The position numbers and the translations under genes are program-made. Positions 1 to 8,423 of a stretch of DNA of 51,941 nt are shown here, piece by piece (position 1 is the stretch's first letter; each line of letters begins with the position of its first letter). The notes under the pieces are model-generated. The model was not told where the DNA came from. It worked only from the letters and a program-made list of their open reading frames with translations, and ran no database searches. This DNA is from Alteromonas mediterranea DE. Its GTDB lineage: Bacteria > Pseudomonadota > Gammaproteobacteria > Enterobacterales > Alteromonadaceae. The stretch is taken from NCBI RefSeq assembly GCF_000020585.3, contig NC_011138.3, positions 4,258,207-4,310,147 of the forward strand, written 5' to 3'.

Positions 1-932
1 AGCCGTAACCCCGCAGTTAACGCATTATCAGGTAAGCCTGCTTGCTTTAAACTTTCTTCAATAAGCAGTGGGTCAGCGTGAAGGTCGAGTAATAACTTGA
101 TATTTTCAATCGTTTTATGCAGGTTGCGTAAATCTGGCATATCAATATGCAACTCAAAGCCATGGCGAGCTTCATTATGCACCGCGTTGAAATAGCCAAT
201 ACTTTCACCACAAGAAAAATAGCGCCCGTAGCTGTTATCACTAACGACTTCCATACCTGAAATAGCGCGTGCGGCTAAAAACTCTCTGACGTAAGGCCAG
301 TTGTAAGGCGGCCGATAAGAAAGAAACAATGTAATCACCTTTTGGGTAGCGGGCTCTTTTTTCCTTAGCTTAGAGGGCGTGGTAGCACAGAACTGCTCTA
401 CCGCACGCTGCAATTGTCGAAGTGACTGATAACCTGCTGTCGTAGCGATATCTGTCATAGACAAATGGGTTTGTTGAATAAGCTGTTTAGCAAATAGCGT
501 ACGCTGCATATTGTGAAACTTTTTTGGCCCCATACCTACCGCATTCACCACCAGCTTATTGAGATACCGCTCGCTTATACCAAGGCGCGTCGCAATATCA
601 CCCACGCGCTCTGTAGGAAGGGAAGAAAGAAGCGACAACGCCCGCCCTACGGTTGCTCCTACGCCTTTCCACGCGGCAGAGCTTGGCGCGCTGTCAGGCC
701 TACACCGAAAACAAGGGCGATAACCATCTGCCATCGCTTGCGCTGCAAGCTGGTAATAAGTGACATTGTCTTCTTTAGGGAGCCTTGCCGGGCAAATAGG
801 CCTGCAAAATATTCCGGTCGTTTTTACGCCCACAAAGAAACGCCCGTCGAATCGGGGATCTCGGCTAAGCCTTGCCTTTGAAAAGACCGATTCGGTTAAT
901 GCCTCGTTTTGGGAAGCCTTGCTGTCAGACAT
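1..932 (-). CDS. Ada/AraC/AlkA-type DNA alkylation repair protein (3' end outside window)
   Basis: The minus frame is open from an ATG at 932 to the window edge, giving about 310 residues without a stop. Residues 1-80 match the Ada zinc/methyl-acceptor domain: FCRPICPAR holds C43 and C47, and CFRCRPD holds C74 and C77. An AraC-type helix-turn-helix follows at about 105-200 (VGDIATRLGISERYLNKL). From about 208 the motif LSYRPPYNWPYVREFLAARA marks the AlkA N-terminal domain. In this family the missing C-terminus is a 3-methyladenine DNA glycosylase (HhH-GPD) fold, so the whole protein probably senses alkylation, regulates transcription and excises alkylated bases in the cytoplasm. Domain order is seen; the glycosylase half is inferred. 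Confidence 0.9.
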   Translation of the reverse strand, partial: MSDSKASQNEALTESVFSKARLSRDPRFDGRFFVGVKTTGIFCRPICPARLPKEDNVTYYQLAAQAMADGYRPCFRCRPDSAPSSAAWKGVGATVGRALSLLSSLPTERVGDIATRLGISERYLNKLVVNAVGMGPKKFHNMQRTLFAKQLIQQTHLSMTDIATTAGYQSLRQLQRAVEQFCATTPSKLRKKEPATQKVITLFLSYRPPYNWPYVREFLAARAISGMEVVSDNSYGRYFSCGESIGYFNAVHNEARHGFELHIDMPDLRNLHKTIENIKLLLDLHADPLLIEESLKQAGLPDNALTAGLR

Positions 933-1153
933 ATACTCGCCACGCCCTGCCGCGTTGGATTATCTAAACATAGTGTATCGTGCATTAAGCAAACACGTGC
1001 GACAAAATCGGAACTCAATAAAAACAAAAAACGAAAAAGTGACCACAATTAGCGACATTTGATCATTAGGGCCGCTAAACGCATAATAATGCGATAATAA
1101 TAAAGAACGCCTTGTGGTTGAGTTGGTTTTCCGCAGGCATAACGAGTGACTGT

Positions 1154-2302
1154 ATGCTGAACTCTTTGCGCACCTTGAAGTTGTGCCTGTCTCAATGCTG
1201 GCTAGTAGTAATGCTATTCGTAGTTTCACAAAGCGCCGCCGCTGATTGGCTAGACGATTACGCAAGCCACGTAAAAAAAGAAGCGTCTAAGTATAACGTG
1301 CCTGGCTATGCCTTTGTTTTTTACGAACAAGGCAAAGCGCCAAGAGTTTATGTGTATGGCAGAACACAAAAAAAAGGCGGTGAAAGCGTTACGCAAGATA
1401 CTGTGTTCCGTTTAGCCTCTGTCTCGAAAACCTTTACCGCGTTGCTTTCAGCCAAACTCGTAGAGAAAAAGCAGTTAAGCTGGGAAACCCCAATATCTAC
1501 GTTATTACCCGACATTCCATTTAACGGAAAAGGGATGGGAGCGCTACAGTTACAGCATATAGTGGGCCAATCCAGTGGCTTTATGCCAAACGCTTACGAC
1601 AATCTTATCGAGGCAGACTACTCATTAGAACGGGTACTTAAATCACTTGGCGAACTTGAGCCTCTGTGTGTACCCGGCGAGTGTTATACCTATCAAAATG
1701 CTCTTTTCGGTGCCCTAGAATATTACTTCAGCAACAACAATACGTCGTACTCACGACAAATGCAGGCTAATTTATTCACGCCGTTAGGAATGAATACAGC
1801 AAGCGTAGGCAAAGGTGGCCTGTTAGCGTCAGACAGCTGGGCACACCCTCATATTGCTATTGCCAGAAACAAGTGGCGTGAAGGTAAAGTTGAAAGTAAC
1901 TATTACCGTTTTTCTCCCGCTGCTGGCGTAAACGCTAGCATTTCAGACATGACCATTTACTTGCAGGCATTGCTTGGTGAATTTCCTACCGTTATGTCGA
2001 AAGAAATGGTGGACTTTGTTACCACTGAGCGAGTTAGAACTAAGCGCGAAACCTATCGTCGAGGCTGGCGCGGCATGATTGACGACGCTCACTATGGACT
2101 AGGCTGGCGTATTTACGATATAAACGGTATGAAACTGAATTACCACGGTGGCTGGGTGAAAGGCTATCGCGCTGATGTTGCGTTTTCACCAGAGCGCAAG
2201 GTAGGCTACGTTATGCTGATGAACGCTGAGTCAAATATGATTAATTCCGCCACGGCTGAACTATGGAAGCGCTACTTGAAAAAAGCCGACGCAGCTAATT
2301 AA
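1154..2302 (+). CDS. exported serine hydrolase, beta-lactamase (class C/PBP-like) family
   Basis: The 382-residue protein has an N-terminal hydrophobic signal peptide ending near AAADW, so it should act in the periplasm. It carries the three class C/DD-peptidase-like motifs: SxxK as S89-V-S-K92, YxN as Y180-Q-N182, and HGG near H331 in place of the usual KTG box. The frame is open from a TTG at 1112, but the ATG at 1154 puts the signal peptide at the N-terminus and is preferred. Such proteins hydrolyse esters, amides or D-amino peptides; having the motifs does not make it a resistance enzyme. The substrate is unknown. It is divergent from the alkylation-repair gene and convergent with speA. 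Confidence 0.85.
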   Translation: MLNSLRTLKLCLSQCWLVVMLFVVSQSAAADWLDDYASHVKKEASKYNVPGYAFVFYEQGKAPRVYVYGRTQKKGGESVTQDTVFRLASVSKTFTALLSAKLVEKKQLSWETPISTLLPDIPFNGKGMGALQLQHIVGQSSGFMPNAYDNLIEADYSLERVLKSLGELEPLCVPGECYTYQNALFGALEYYFSNNNTSYSRQMQANLFTPLGMNTASVGKGGLLASDSWAHPHIAIARNKWREGKVESNYYRFSPAAGVNASISDMTIYLQALLGEFPTVMSKEMVDFVTTERVRTKRETYRRGWRGMIDDAHYGLGWRIYDINGMKLNYHGGWVKGYRADVAFSPERKVGYVMLMNAESNMINSATAELWKRYLKKADAAN

Positions 2303-2319
2303 TAACTGCATCGGCTTTT
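2281..2319. terminator. bidirectional rho-independent terminator between the serine hydrolase gene and speA
   Basis: Arms AAAAGCCGACGCAG and CTGCATCGGCTTTT pair over 14 positions with one mismatch and overlap the hydrolase stop codon. T runs lie on both outer sides (TTTT on plus, TTTTTT on minus), so the hairpin can end transcription of both convergent genes. Confidence 0.75.
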
Positions 2320-2342
2320 ATTGGTTAAACCGGCTATTGCGA

Positions 2343-4262
2343 TTACTGTTTTAAGTAGGTGTAACCGGCTAAACAGTTTTCATAGAAATCGGTCCAGCGA
2401 ACACCTTCACGAGGGTTCAACTTTCCGTCCCATACTTGTCTATCAATCATGCGTTTTACATCTGATGCCATCGCACGAGGGTTATATTGCATAACATTAA
2501 GCACATCTTCTACCGAAGAGCCTTTCACTACCTCTTCAATATAGAAGTCTTCAGGGTCGTCATCGTAGCTGTAAATGTGCACTTCGTTTAGGCGACCAAA
2601 CAAGTTGTGCATATCGCCCATCACGTCTTGGTATGCCCCTGTTAAGAATAGCCCAATATAGTAAGGCTCGTCTTTCTTAAGCGGGTGCATGGGCAATACG
2701 TCGGTGATCTCGCGCCCAATAGTGAACTGGTCAATTTTACCGTCGCTGTCGCACGTAATATCAACCAACGAACAGTTCACCGTGGGCTCTTCGTTCATAC
2801 GAATAAGCGGCACTACCGGCAGAAGCTGGTCGATTGCCCACGTATCGGCAGCCGACTGGAAAACAGAGAAGTTACAAAGGTATTGTGATGACAAACTGTA
2901 ATCCAATTCTTGTAACTCTTCCGGTACGTATTCTTCGTTGCGATACCACTTCTGTAAGCGGCCCATAATATCCCAATAAAGGGTTTCTATTTTGCCCAAC
3001 TCTTCTAAGGGTAAAACGCGCAGTTTAAAGGCATCTAATGCCTGCTCTTTGTATTGAGACGCATCGTTATACACTTCGTGCATATTGGTTTGTTCGTCAA
3101 AGGTGTCGGCAAGCTCACGCATATTTTTCAAAAAGAAATGTTCACCCTCTGTTGCTGAGGTATCCATCTGTGCCGCGTTGGTTTTAATCTCTCCAACAAT
3201 TTCGGTAATAACACAGCTATGGTGGGCGGTAATAGCGCGTCCACTCTCACTTACAAGGTGAGGGTGCGGCACACCTTCTAAATCGCACATTTCTTTCATG
3301 CCATATACAACATCAGCAACGTATTCTTGCATGCTGTAATTACGCGACGACTCATTCGTTGAGTTACTGCCATCGTAATCGATACCTAAGCCACCGCCCA
3401 CGTCAACATAGTCTAGGGCAAAGCCCATCTTATGAAGGTCGGCGTAGATTCGCGCGCCCTCTGTAACGGCTTCTTTTACCGCTCGTATATCGGTTAGCTG
3501 ACTGCCAATATGGAAATGCAATAGTTTCAAGCAGTGGGCCATGCCCTGCTCTTCTAAATAGCGCGCCGCGTTAATAATTTCAGTGATCGTTAAACCAAAT
3601 TTCGCACGTTCGCCGCCAGAACTTTCCCACTTACCACGACCTTTTACGGTCATTTTTGAGCGAACGCCAATGATAGGCTCAATGCCTAATTCTTTAGCGG
3701 TTTTTACAAGCAATAGAAGCTCGGTAAATTTCTCAACAACAACGACAACCCGTCGACCGAGCTTTCTACCAAGAAGCGCTAAACGCATAACTTCGTCGTC
3801 TTTGTAACCGTTTAAAATGGTCAGCGATTCTTCGTTTGTATTCATAGCCAGAACAGTAAGCAGTTCTGCCTTAGACCCTGCTTCTAAGCCATAATTATAG
3901 GGTTTGCCTGCATCAACAATTTCTTCAACCACTTCACGCATTTGGTTAACTTTAACCGGGTAAACACCTTGGTACTGACCTTGATACTCGGCTTCTTCTA
4001 TGGCGTGTCGAAATGCTTTGTTTAAGCCTGCAACTTGCGAGCGAAGAATATCGTGAAAACGCACAACAACAGGAAACTGCACGCCTTCTTTGCGAATATC
4101 TTCTATTACCGAATTAAAGTCGATTCGAATGCTAGGATCTTCAGGCACAGGGGTAATATGCACGTTGCCATTTTCACCAATTTGAAAATAGCCGCCACCC
4201 CATTGAGATACGCCATAGACGCGCTCCGCTTCTTCGATGCTCCAATCTGACAATTTATTCAC
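2343..4262 (-). CDS. speA: biosynthetic arginine decarboxylase
   Basis: At 639 residues it is close to the roughly 658 of E. coli SpeA. It decarboxylates L-arginine to agmatine, the first step of the agmatine route to putrescine, using pyridoxal phosphate in a fold type III barrel. The PLP lysine is K104 in YPVKVNQ. Other family motifs are FHIGSQ, VDVGGGLGIDYDG and SESGRAIT. No agmatinase gene is adjacent, so the next step must be encoded elsewhere. It stands alone, convergent with the serine hydrolase gene and ending at a shared terminator. Confidence 0.97.
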   Translation of the reverse strand: MNKLSDWSIEEAERVYGVSQWGGGYFQIGENGNVHITPVPEDPSIRIDFNSVIEDIRKEGVQFPVVVRFHDILRSQVAGLNKAFRHAIEEAEYQGQYQGVYPVKVNQMREVVEEIVDAGKPYNYGLEAGSKAELLTVLAMNTNEESLTILNGYKDDEVMRLALLGRKLGRRVVVVVEKFTELLLLVKTAKELGIEPIIGVRSKMTVKGRGKWESSGGERAKFGLTITEIINAARYLEEQGMAHCLKLLHFHIGSQLTDIRAVKEAVTEGARIYADLHKMGFALDYVDVGGGLGIDYDGSNSTNESSRNYSMQEYVADVVYGMKEMCDLEGVPHPHLVSESGRAITAHHSCVITEIVGEIKTNAAQMDTSATEGEHFFLKNMRELADTFDEQTNMHEVYNDASQYKEQALDAFKLRVLPLEELGKIETLYWDIMGRLQKWYRNEEYVPEELQELDYSLSSQYLCNFSVFQSAADTWAIDQLLPVVPLIRMNEEPTVNCSLVDITCDSDGKIDQFTIGREITDVLPMHPLKKDEPYYIGLFLTGAYQDVMGDMHNLFGRLNEVHIYSYDDDPEDFYIEEVVKGSSVEDVLNVMQYNPRAMASDVKRMIDRQVWDGKLNPREGVRWTDFYENCLAGYTYLKQ

Positions 4263-4411
4263 CTATGTGTAAGTGGGCTAGGCCGATACCTAGCATAGTA
4301 AGTGCGAAAACAAGCCGCGTATTATAGTCAACGAAGGACTGAACGCGATAGTTGTTGCGATGTAAAATATCGATTGTCGCGACTAATTTTGTTTATCGAA
4401 CGTTCAAACGA

Positions 4412-4840
4412 TTAGTTGTAGTCTAGCGCGGTTTGAATGTATTGGACTACCGCTTCATCTGCGCAGTTTTTACCGTGTGTCATAAATACTGTGACATCAT
4501 GAGTACGTTGAAGTTTAAAGCTAAGTTTATTCGACGATAAGGTAAAGAACTTTTCTGCGATATGATCGGCATCTGTCGTCTCGTCTTCAAGCCACATTTC
4601 GCTTAGTTGGTTTCGTCTATCCAACTTCAATGGCGCTTTTATTTGATTGAAGGTATCAGACTTGGGGATCTGCCACGAGCGCATGTCCACAAATAGGTGA
4701 AATGGTCTGCCCTTTCGCGTTTTTAGTATTTCAGACAGCGTGGCTAAGTACTGAATATTGGTCGTCATATTCCACTTTCCGCGCAGCGTAACGACTATAC
4801 AATTTCTAAACTGTTCAATGCGAAAAGGTGCTGTAGACAT
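4412..4840 (-). CDS. uncharacterised small protein, possibly STAS-like
   Basis: I do not recognise this 142-residue protein with certainty. It has no signal peptide or membrane segment and should be cytoplasmic. The beginning (FRIEQFRNCIVVTLRGKWN), a central FHLFVDMRSW strand and the alternating strand/helix pattern recall STAS-like regulatory domains, but this is a fold guess. It lies upstream of speA in the same direction with a 149-bp gap, so cotranscription is possible but not shown. Confidence 0.6.
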   Translation of the reverse strand: MSTAPFRIEQFRNCIVVTLRGKWNMTTNIQYLATLSEILKTRKGRPFHLFVDMRSWQIPKSDTFNQIKAPLKLDRRNQLSEMWLEDETTDADHIAEKFFTLSSNKLSFKLQRTHDVTVFMTHGKNCADEAVVQYIQTALDYN

Positions 4841-4966
4841 TTATCGAACTTCTCTATGCGATGAAATGAACAAAATATTTAAGGGCTATAGCAAACACAT
4901 ATTAGTAGCGATAAAAAATAACTACAACTAAAGTTTAATATTCAGGCGATGCGCTTTCTTAATAAA

Positions 4967-4995
4967 GAAAAAGGCCAGCATTAGGTACTGGCCTT
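4967..4995 (-). terminator. rho-independent terminator of the pnt operon
   Basis: Read on the minus strand, AAGGCCAG and CTGGCCTT flank a 13-nt loop and are followed by a T-rich run. It lies about 45 bp after the pntB stop. Confidence 0.8.
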
Positions 4996-5039
4996 AAAAG
5001 ACGGAGGTTTACATTATGGAGCCAAGCAAATATGCCCCC

Positions 5040-6428
5040 TTAATCATCTCCAAATTCCCGGATAATACTGTTGATCGTGTCTTTTGCATCACCTAATACC
5101 ATGCGCGTGTTGTCTTTGAAAAACAGCGGGTTATCTACACCAGCAAATCCGGCATTCGCAGAGCGTTTTAATACAAAAACGGTCTTAGCACGGTATGCCT
5201 CAATCACCGGCATTCCATAAATGGGGCTGCCTTTCATTTCCTTCGCGGCAGGGTTAACAACGTCGTTAGCGCCAATAACAATGACCACATCGTAGTTTTC
5301 CATGCGCGGGTTAACATCGTCCATTTCGTATAGCTGATCGTAAGGAACGTCGGCTTCGGCAAGCAACACGTTCATGTGCCCAGGCATACGCCCTGCTACC
5401 GCGTGAATAGCGTAATCAACCGTACAGCCGTTTTCTTCTAGCAACGATTGAAGTTCGCGCACAGCATGCTGCGCTTGCGCAACGGCCATACCGTAACCCG
5501 GTACAACCAGCACCGCTTGCGCTGCTTCCAATACGTAGAAGGCATCTTGTGCAGCCAGTACCTTAATTTCACCTTCAATCTTTTCACCCGCCTCCACTGG
5601 CTTAGCAAAACCAGATAGCAGGACGTTCATCAAGGAGCGGTTCATCGCTTTACACATAATGTTGGTAAGAATAAGCCCTGAAGCCCCTACCAATAAGCCG
5701 GTAACGATAAGTATGGTATTGCCTGTAGCAAGGCCTGCAGCACACGCCGCTACACCCGAATAGCTATTTAGTAACGCAATAACCACCGGCATGTCTGCCC
5801 CGCCAATGGAGATAGTAGCCCACAAGCCGAAGCTTAAAGACAACGCAATCGCACAGTAAATCCATACCGGGTTACTTGGGTCGGTGGTAAAGAAGTAGCC
5901 AATAACCACCATGCCAATTAAGTGCAAAATGCTAAGTTCACGAAGTCCGGTGAAAATCACCGCTTTCGAGCTCATTTTGCCCGACAGTTTACCCCACGCC
6001 ACAACCGAGCCAGAGAAGGTAACGCCCCCCACTAAAATAGTGAAAAACAAGGTAATAAAGGTAAACGCGCTTTCGGTTTTAAGGGTGATCAGACTCATGC
6101 CTGCTAACGTCGCCCAACCCAGAAGTAATGACGCTGCACCACCAAAGCCGTTAAATAGCGAGACCATTTCGGGCATCGCCGTCATTTCAACGGTCTTGGC
6201 TTTCCACGCACCAAATGCACCACCAATAACAAAGCCTAAAAGGATAAAGTGATAACTTATGATTTGCTGGTGGAGCAGGGTGACAACCACGGCTACCAGC
6301 ATACCAATAGCCGATATAAAGTTACCTTTTTTCGCCGTATCAGGATGGCTAAGTAATTTAAGGCCCAGTATGAATAGTGCCGCTGCCATGACATACGCAA
6401 GATTTATTACGGTTACGATATCATTCAC
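5040..6428 (-). CDS. pntB: NAD(P) transhydrogenase subunit beta
   Basis: At 462 residues it equals the E. coli PntB length. The N-terminal half holds many hydrophobic helices forming most of the proton channel. The C-terminal third, from about residue 285, is the soluble NADP(H)-binding domain III with VVPGYGMAVAQAQ and VVIVIGANDVVNPAA. With the alpha subunits it couples proton re-entry across the inner membrane to hydride transfer from NADH to NADP+, supplying NADPH. It is the last gene of the operon, 11 bp after the alpha-2 gene. Confidence 0.97.
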   Translation of the reverse strand: MNDIVTVINLAYVMAAALFILGLKLLSHPDTAKKGNFISAIGMLVAVVVTLLHQQIISYHFILLGFVIGGAFGAWKAKTVEMTAMPEMVSLFNGFGGAASLLLGWATLAGMSLITLKTESAFTFITLFFTILVGGVTFSGSVVAWGKLSGKMSSKAVIFTGLRELSILHLIGMVVIGYFFTTDPSNPVWIYCAIALSLSFGLWATISIGGADMPVVIALLNSYSGVAACAAGLATGNTILIVTGLLVGASGLILTNIMCKAMNRSLMNVLLSGFAKPVEAGEKIEGEIKVLAAQDAFYVLEAAQAVLVVPGYGMAVAQAQHAVRELQSLLEENGCTVDYAIHAVAGRMPGHMNVLLAEADVPYDQLYEMDDVNPRMENYDVVIVIGANDVVNPAAKEMKGSPIYGMPVIEAYRAKTVFVLKRSANAGFAGVDNPLFFKDNTRMVLGDAKDTINSIIREFGDD

Positions 6429-6439
6429 TTGCGCACTCC

Positions 6440-6721
6440 TTATTTTTGTTTTTTCTTAAACATGCCAAGCATGCGGTCGGTCACAAGATAGCCACCCACC
6501 ACGTTTATACTCGCCAGCGCCACAGCTGCCGTGCCCAATATGGTAGTGAGCAAGTTATTATCGCTACCCGACGCGGCTAATGCGCCAACCAGCGTGATAC
6601 CAGAAATAGCATTAGAGCCTGACATCAAGGGCGTATGCAGCGTTGCAGGCACTTTTCGAATTAACTCAAAACCCAAAAACGCTGCCAAAAGCACAATGAA
6701 AAGTAGGTAAATGATTTCCAT
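6440..6721 (-). CDS. pntAB: NAD(P) transhydrogenase subunit alpha-2 (membrane part)
   Basis: The 93-residue protein has three hydrophobic helices (from IIYLLFIVLLAAFLGFELI to VALASINVVGGYLV). It corresponds to the membrane-spanning C-terminus of E. coli PntA, here a separate gene as in Rhodospirillum-type transhydrogenases. It contributes to the proton-translocating domain II together with PntB. It begins 2 bp after the alpha-1 stop, implying translational coupling. The longer gap to pntB is 11 bp. Confidence 0.95.
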   Translation of the reverse strand: MEIIYLLFIVLLAAFLGFELIRKVPATLHTPLMSGSNAISGITLVGALAASGSDNNLLTTILGTAAVALASINVVGGYLVTDRMLGMFKKKQK

Positions 6722-6723
6722 GA

Positions 6724-7881
6724 TTAGGCTCCTTTGTATGCATTGTTGAGCATATCGTTGGTAATATTGCCGTCGTGAGCTATCACACAGCCTGCAAGAA
6801 TGTCGTCTTCTAAATTTAAACCAAAGGTTTTGGTTTCATCGTCAAAGAATTCGTCAATCAGGTTATAAATATTGTTGGCATACATATCGGTTGCGGCTTT
6901 CGCTACGTACTGACTCCAGTAACCATTGCCAATGACCGTTACACCATTAATCTCAACAGTGTCGCCTGCCACAGAACCTTCTACGTTTCCACCTGACGTC
7001 GCCGCCATATCAACCACCACACTGCCTGGTTTCATTAAGGCTAACGTTTCTTTGGCGATGAGAACGGGCGGCTTGCGGCCAAAGAGTTGGGCAGTTGTAA
7101 TAACAATGTCTGAATCGGCAATAGCGTCACGCTGAGCTTCCTGCTGCTTCGCCTTTTGTTCGTCGGTCAGTTCTTTCGCGTAACCGTCTTTGGTTTGGCC
7201 GGTTTCGCCAATATCGATGTTCAAGAACTTGCCGCCCAACGACTCAACTTGCTCTGCCACGACCGCGCGGGTGTCGTAAGCAAGTACATTTGCACCCAGA
7301 CGCTTGGCGGTTGCAATCGCCTGAAGGCCTGCCACACCAGCGCCAATAATAAATACTTTCGCCGGCTTTATTGTTCCTGACGGTGTCATCATCATGGGTA
7401 ATATCGACGGCAATTTATTTGCCGCCTGCATAACCATCACGTAGCCAGCAAGGCTTGCTTGAGAACTTAATGCATCCATTTTTTGAGCACGTGAAGAACG
7501 GGGGATCATCTCTACAGAAATAGCGGTTAATCCCTTCTCTGCAATAGACTCTATCAGCGGTTGCTGAAAGAAAGGGTCAAGATGGCCTACCACAATGGCC
7601 CCTTTTTTCATCAACGCTAACTGCGTATCAGAGGGTTTATTCACAGCGACCAGCATATCTACGGTTGATAACGCCACATTCACATCATCAATAATAGTTA
7701 CACCAACCTCTTCATATTCTTTATCTGAATAACCTGAGTGCAACCCCGCTCCTGCTTCAAGCAGTAGTGTTGCTCCCTTTTTCACCAGGCGTTGTGCGCT
7801 GCTTGGTGTAGCTGCGCATCGCTTCTCCACATTATTTAGCGGATCTGGCGCTTTTGACTCATTTAAAATTATGATTTTCAT
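6724..7881 (-). CDS. pntAA: NAD(P) transhydrogenase subunit alpha-1 (NAD-binding part)
   Basis: This 385-residue soluble protein is the NAD(H)-binding domain I. It belongs to the alanine dehydrogenase/PNT family: VEKRCAATPSSAQRLVKKG near the N-terminus, and a Rossmann motif VFIIGAGVAGLQAIATAKRL at about 180. It lacks the membrane helices that end E. coli PntA (510 residues), which are encoded by the next gene. A strong ribosome-binding site (GAGGAG) precedes the ATG. It is the first gene of the operon pntAA-pntAB-pntB. Confidence 0.96.
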   Translation of the reverse strand: MKIIILNESKAPDPLNNVEKRCAATPSSAQRLVKKGATLLLEAGAGLHSGYSDKEYEEVGVTIIDDVNVALSTVDMLVAVNKPSDTQLALMKKGAIVVGHLDPFFQQPLIESIAEKGLTAISVEMIPRSSRAQKMDALSSQASLAGYVMVMQAANKLPSILPMMMTPSGTIKPAKVFIIGAGVAGLQAIATAKRLGANVLAYDTRAVVAEQVESLGGKFLNIDIGETGQTKDGYAKELTDEQKAKQQEAQRDAIADSDIVITTAQLFGRKPPVLIAKETLALMKPGSVVVDMAATSGGNVEGSVAGDTVEINGVTVIGNGYWSQYVAKAATDMYANNIYNLIDEFFDDETKTFGLNLEDDILAGCVIAHDGNITNDMLNNAYKGA

Positions 7882-8423
7882 ACGCTTCTCCTCACATTCC
7901 GGCTATCTGAGAATGACACCCTTTAAACACGACTAAGCCATTTTATTCACTTATGCCTAGCATTCCCTAGCGAAATTAAAAGCAGTTCAGTCAGTGTCTG
8001 CTTTTATTTCACCTTAAATAGCACCGCTTGTTTCGCTTATTTTTCAAGCTAGAGCAACGCAAAGCTACGCTATAAGGGCATACACCACTAGTATCTTTTA
8101 CTTACGAGTCATAACTAATATTTATATAAAAATGGCATACAGAAGATAAATGAGGCTAACAATCATACATTCACCTTATGAATATTATTTTATTTGTGCA
8201 TAATTTAAGCAACCGTAAAGGTAAGAAGTGTCTGTCTCCGGTTAAAAAACAACGCCACGTGAGTACCTTTAATTTATTAATTTAAAAAAATGTTAAATAA
8301 ATTTGGGGGGATTTTACATATTGCGTCGTCTTGATGAATTAACAGCGACATGCTGCGAAATAAAGCCTTGTGGGGTGCACACCACAAAGCACACTAAAAT
8401 TAACCATTAGGACACACACCATC
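7882..8423. other. long intergenic region between divergent pntAA and the first TonB receptor
   Basis: This 540-bp AT-rich stretch has no convincing gene. It must hold the promoters of both divergent units. The receptor side includes a G6 run at about 8305-8310 followed by ATTTTACAT. I see no clear operator palindrome. Confidence 0.6.

Noticed and set aside
513..1062. Plus-strand open frames opposite the alkylation-repair gene
   Set aside because: They are antisense to a frame with clear Ada and AraC motifs and show no recognisable family pattern.
1154..2302. Antibiotic-resistance class C beta-lactamase
   Set aside because: The SxxK and YxN motifs are shared by many esterases and DD-peptidases. 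The third motif is HGG rather than KTG, and nothing points to beta-lactam hydrolysis.
5911..6459. Plus-strand frames within pntB
   Set aside because: Antisense shadows of a strongly conserved membrane protein gene.
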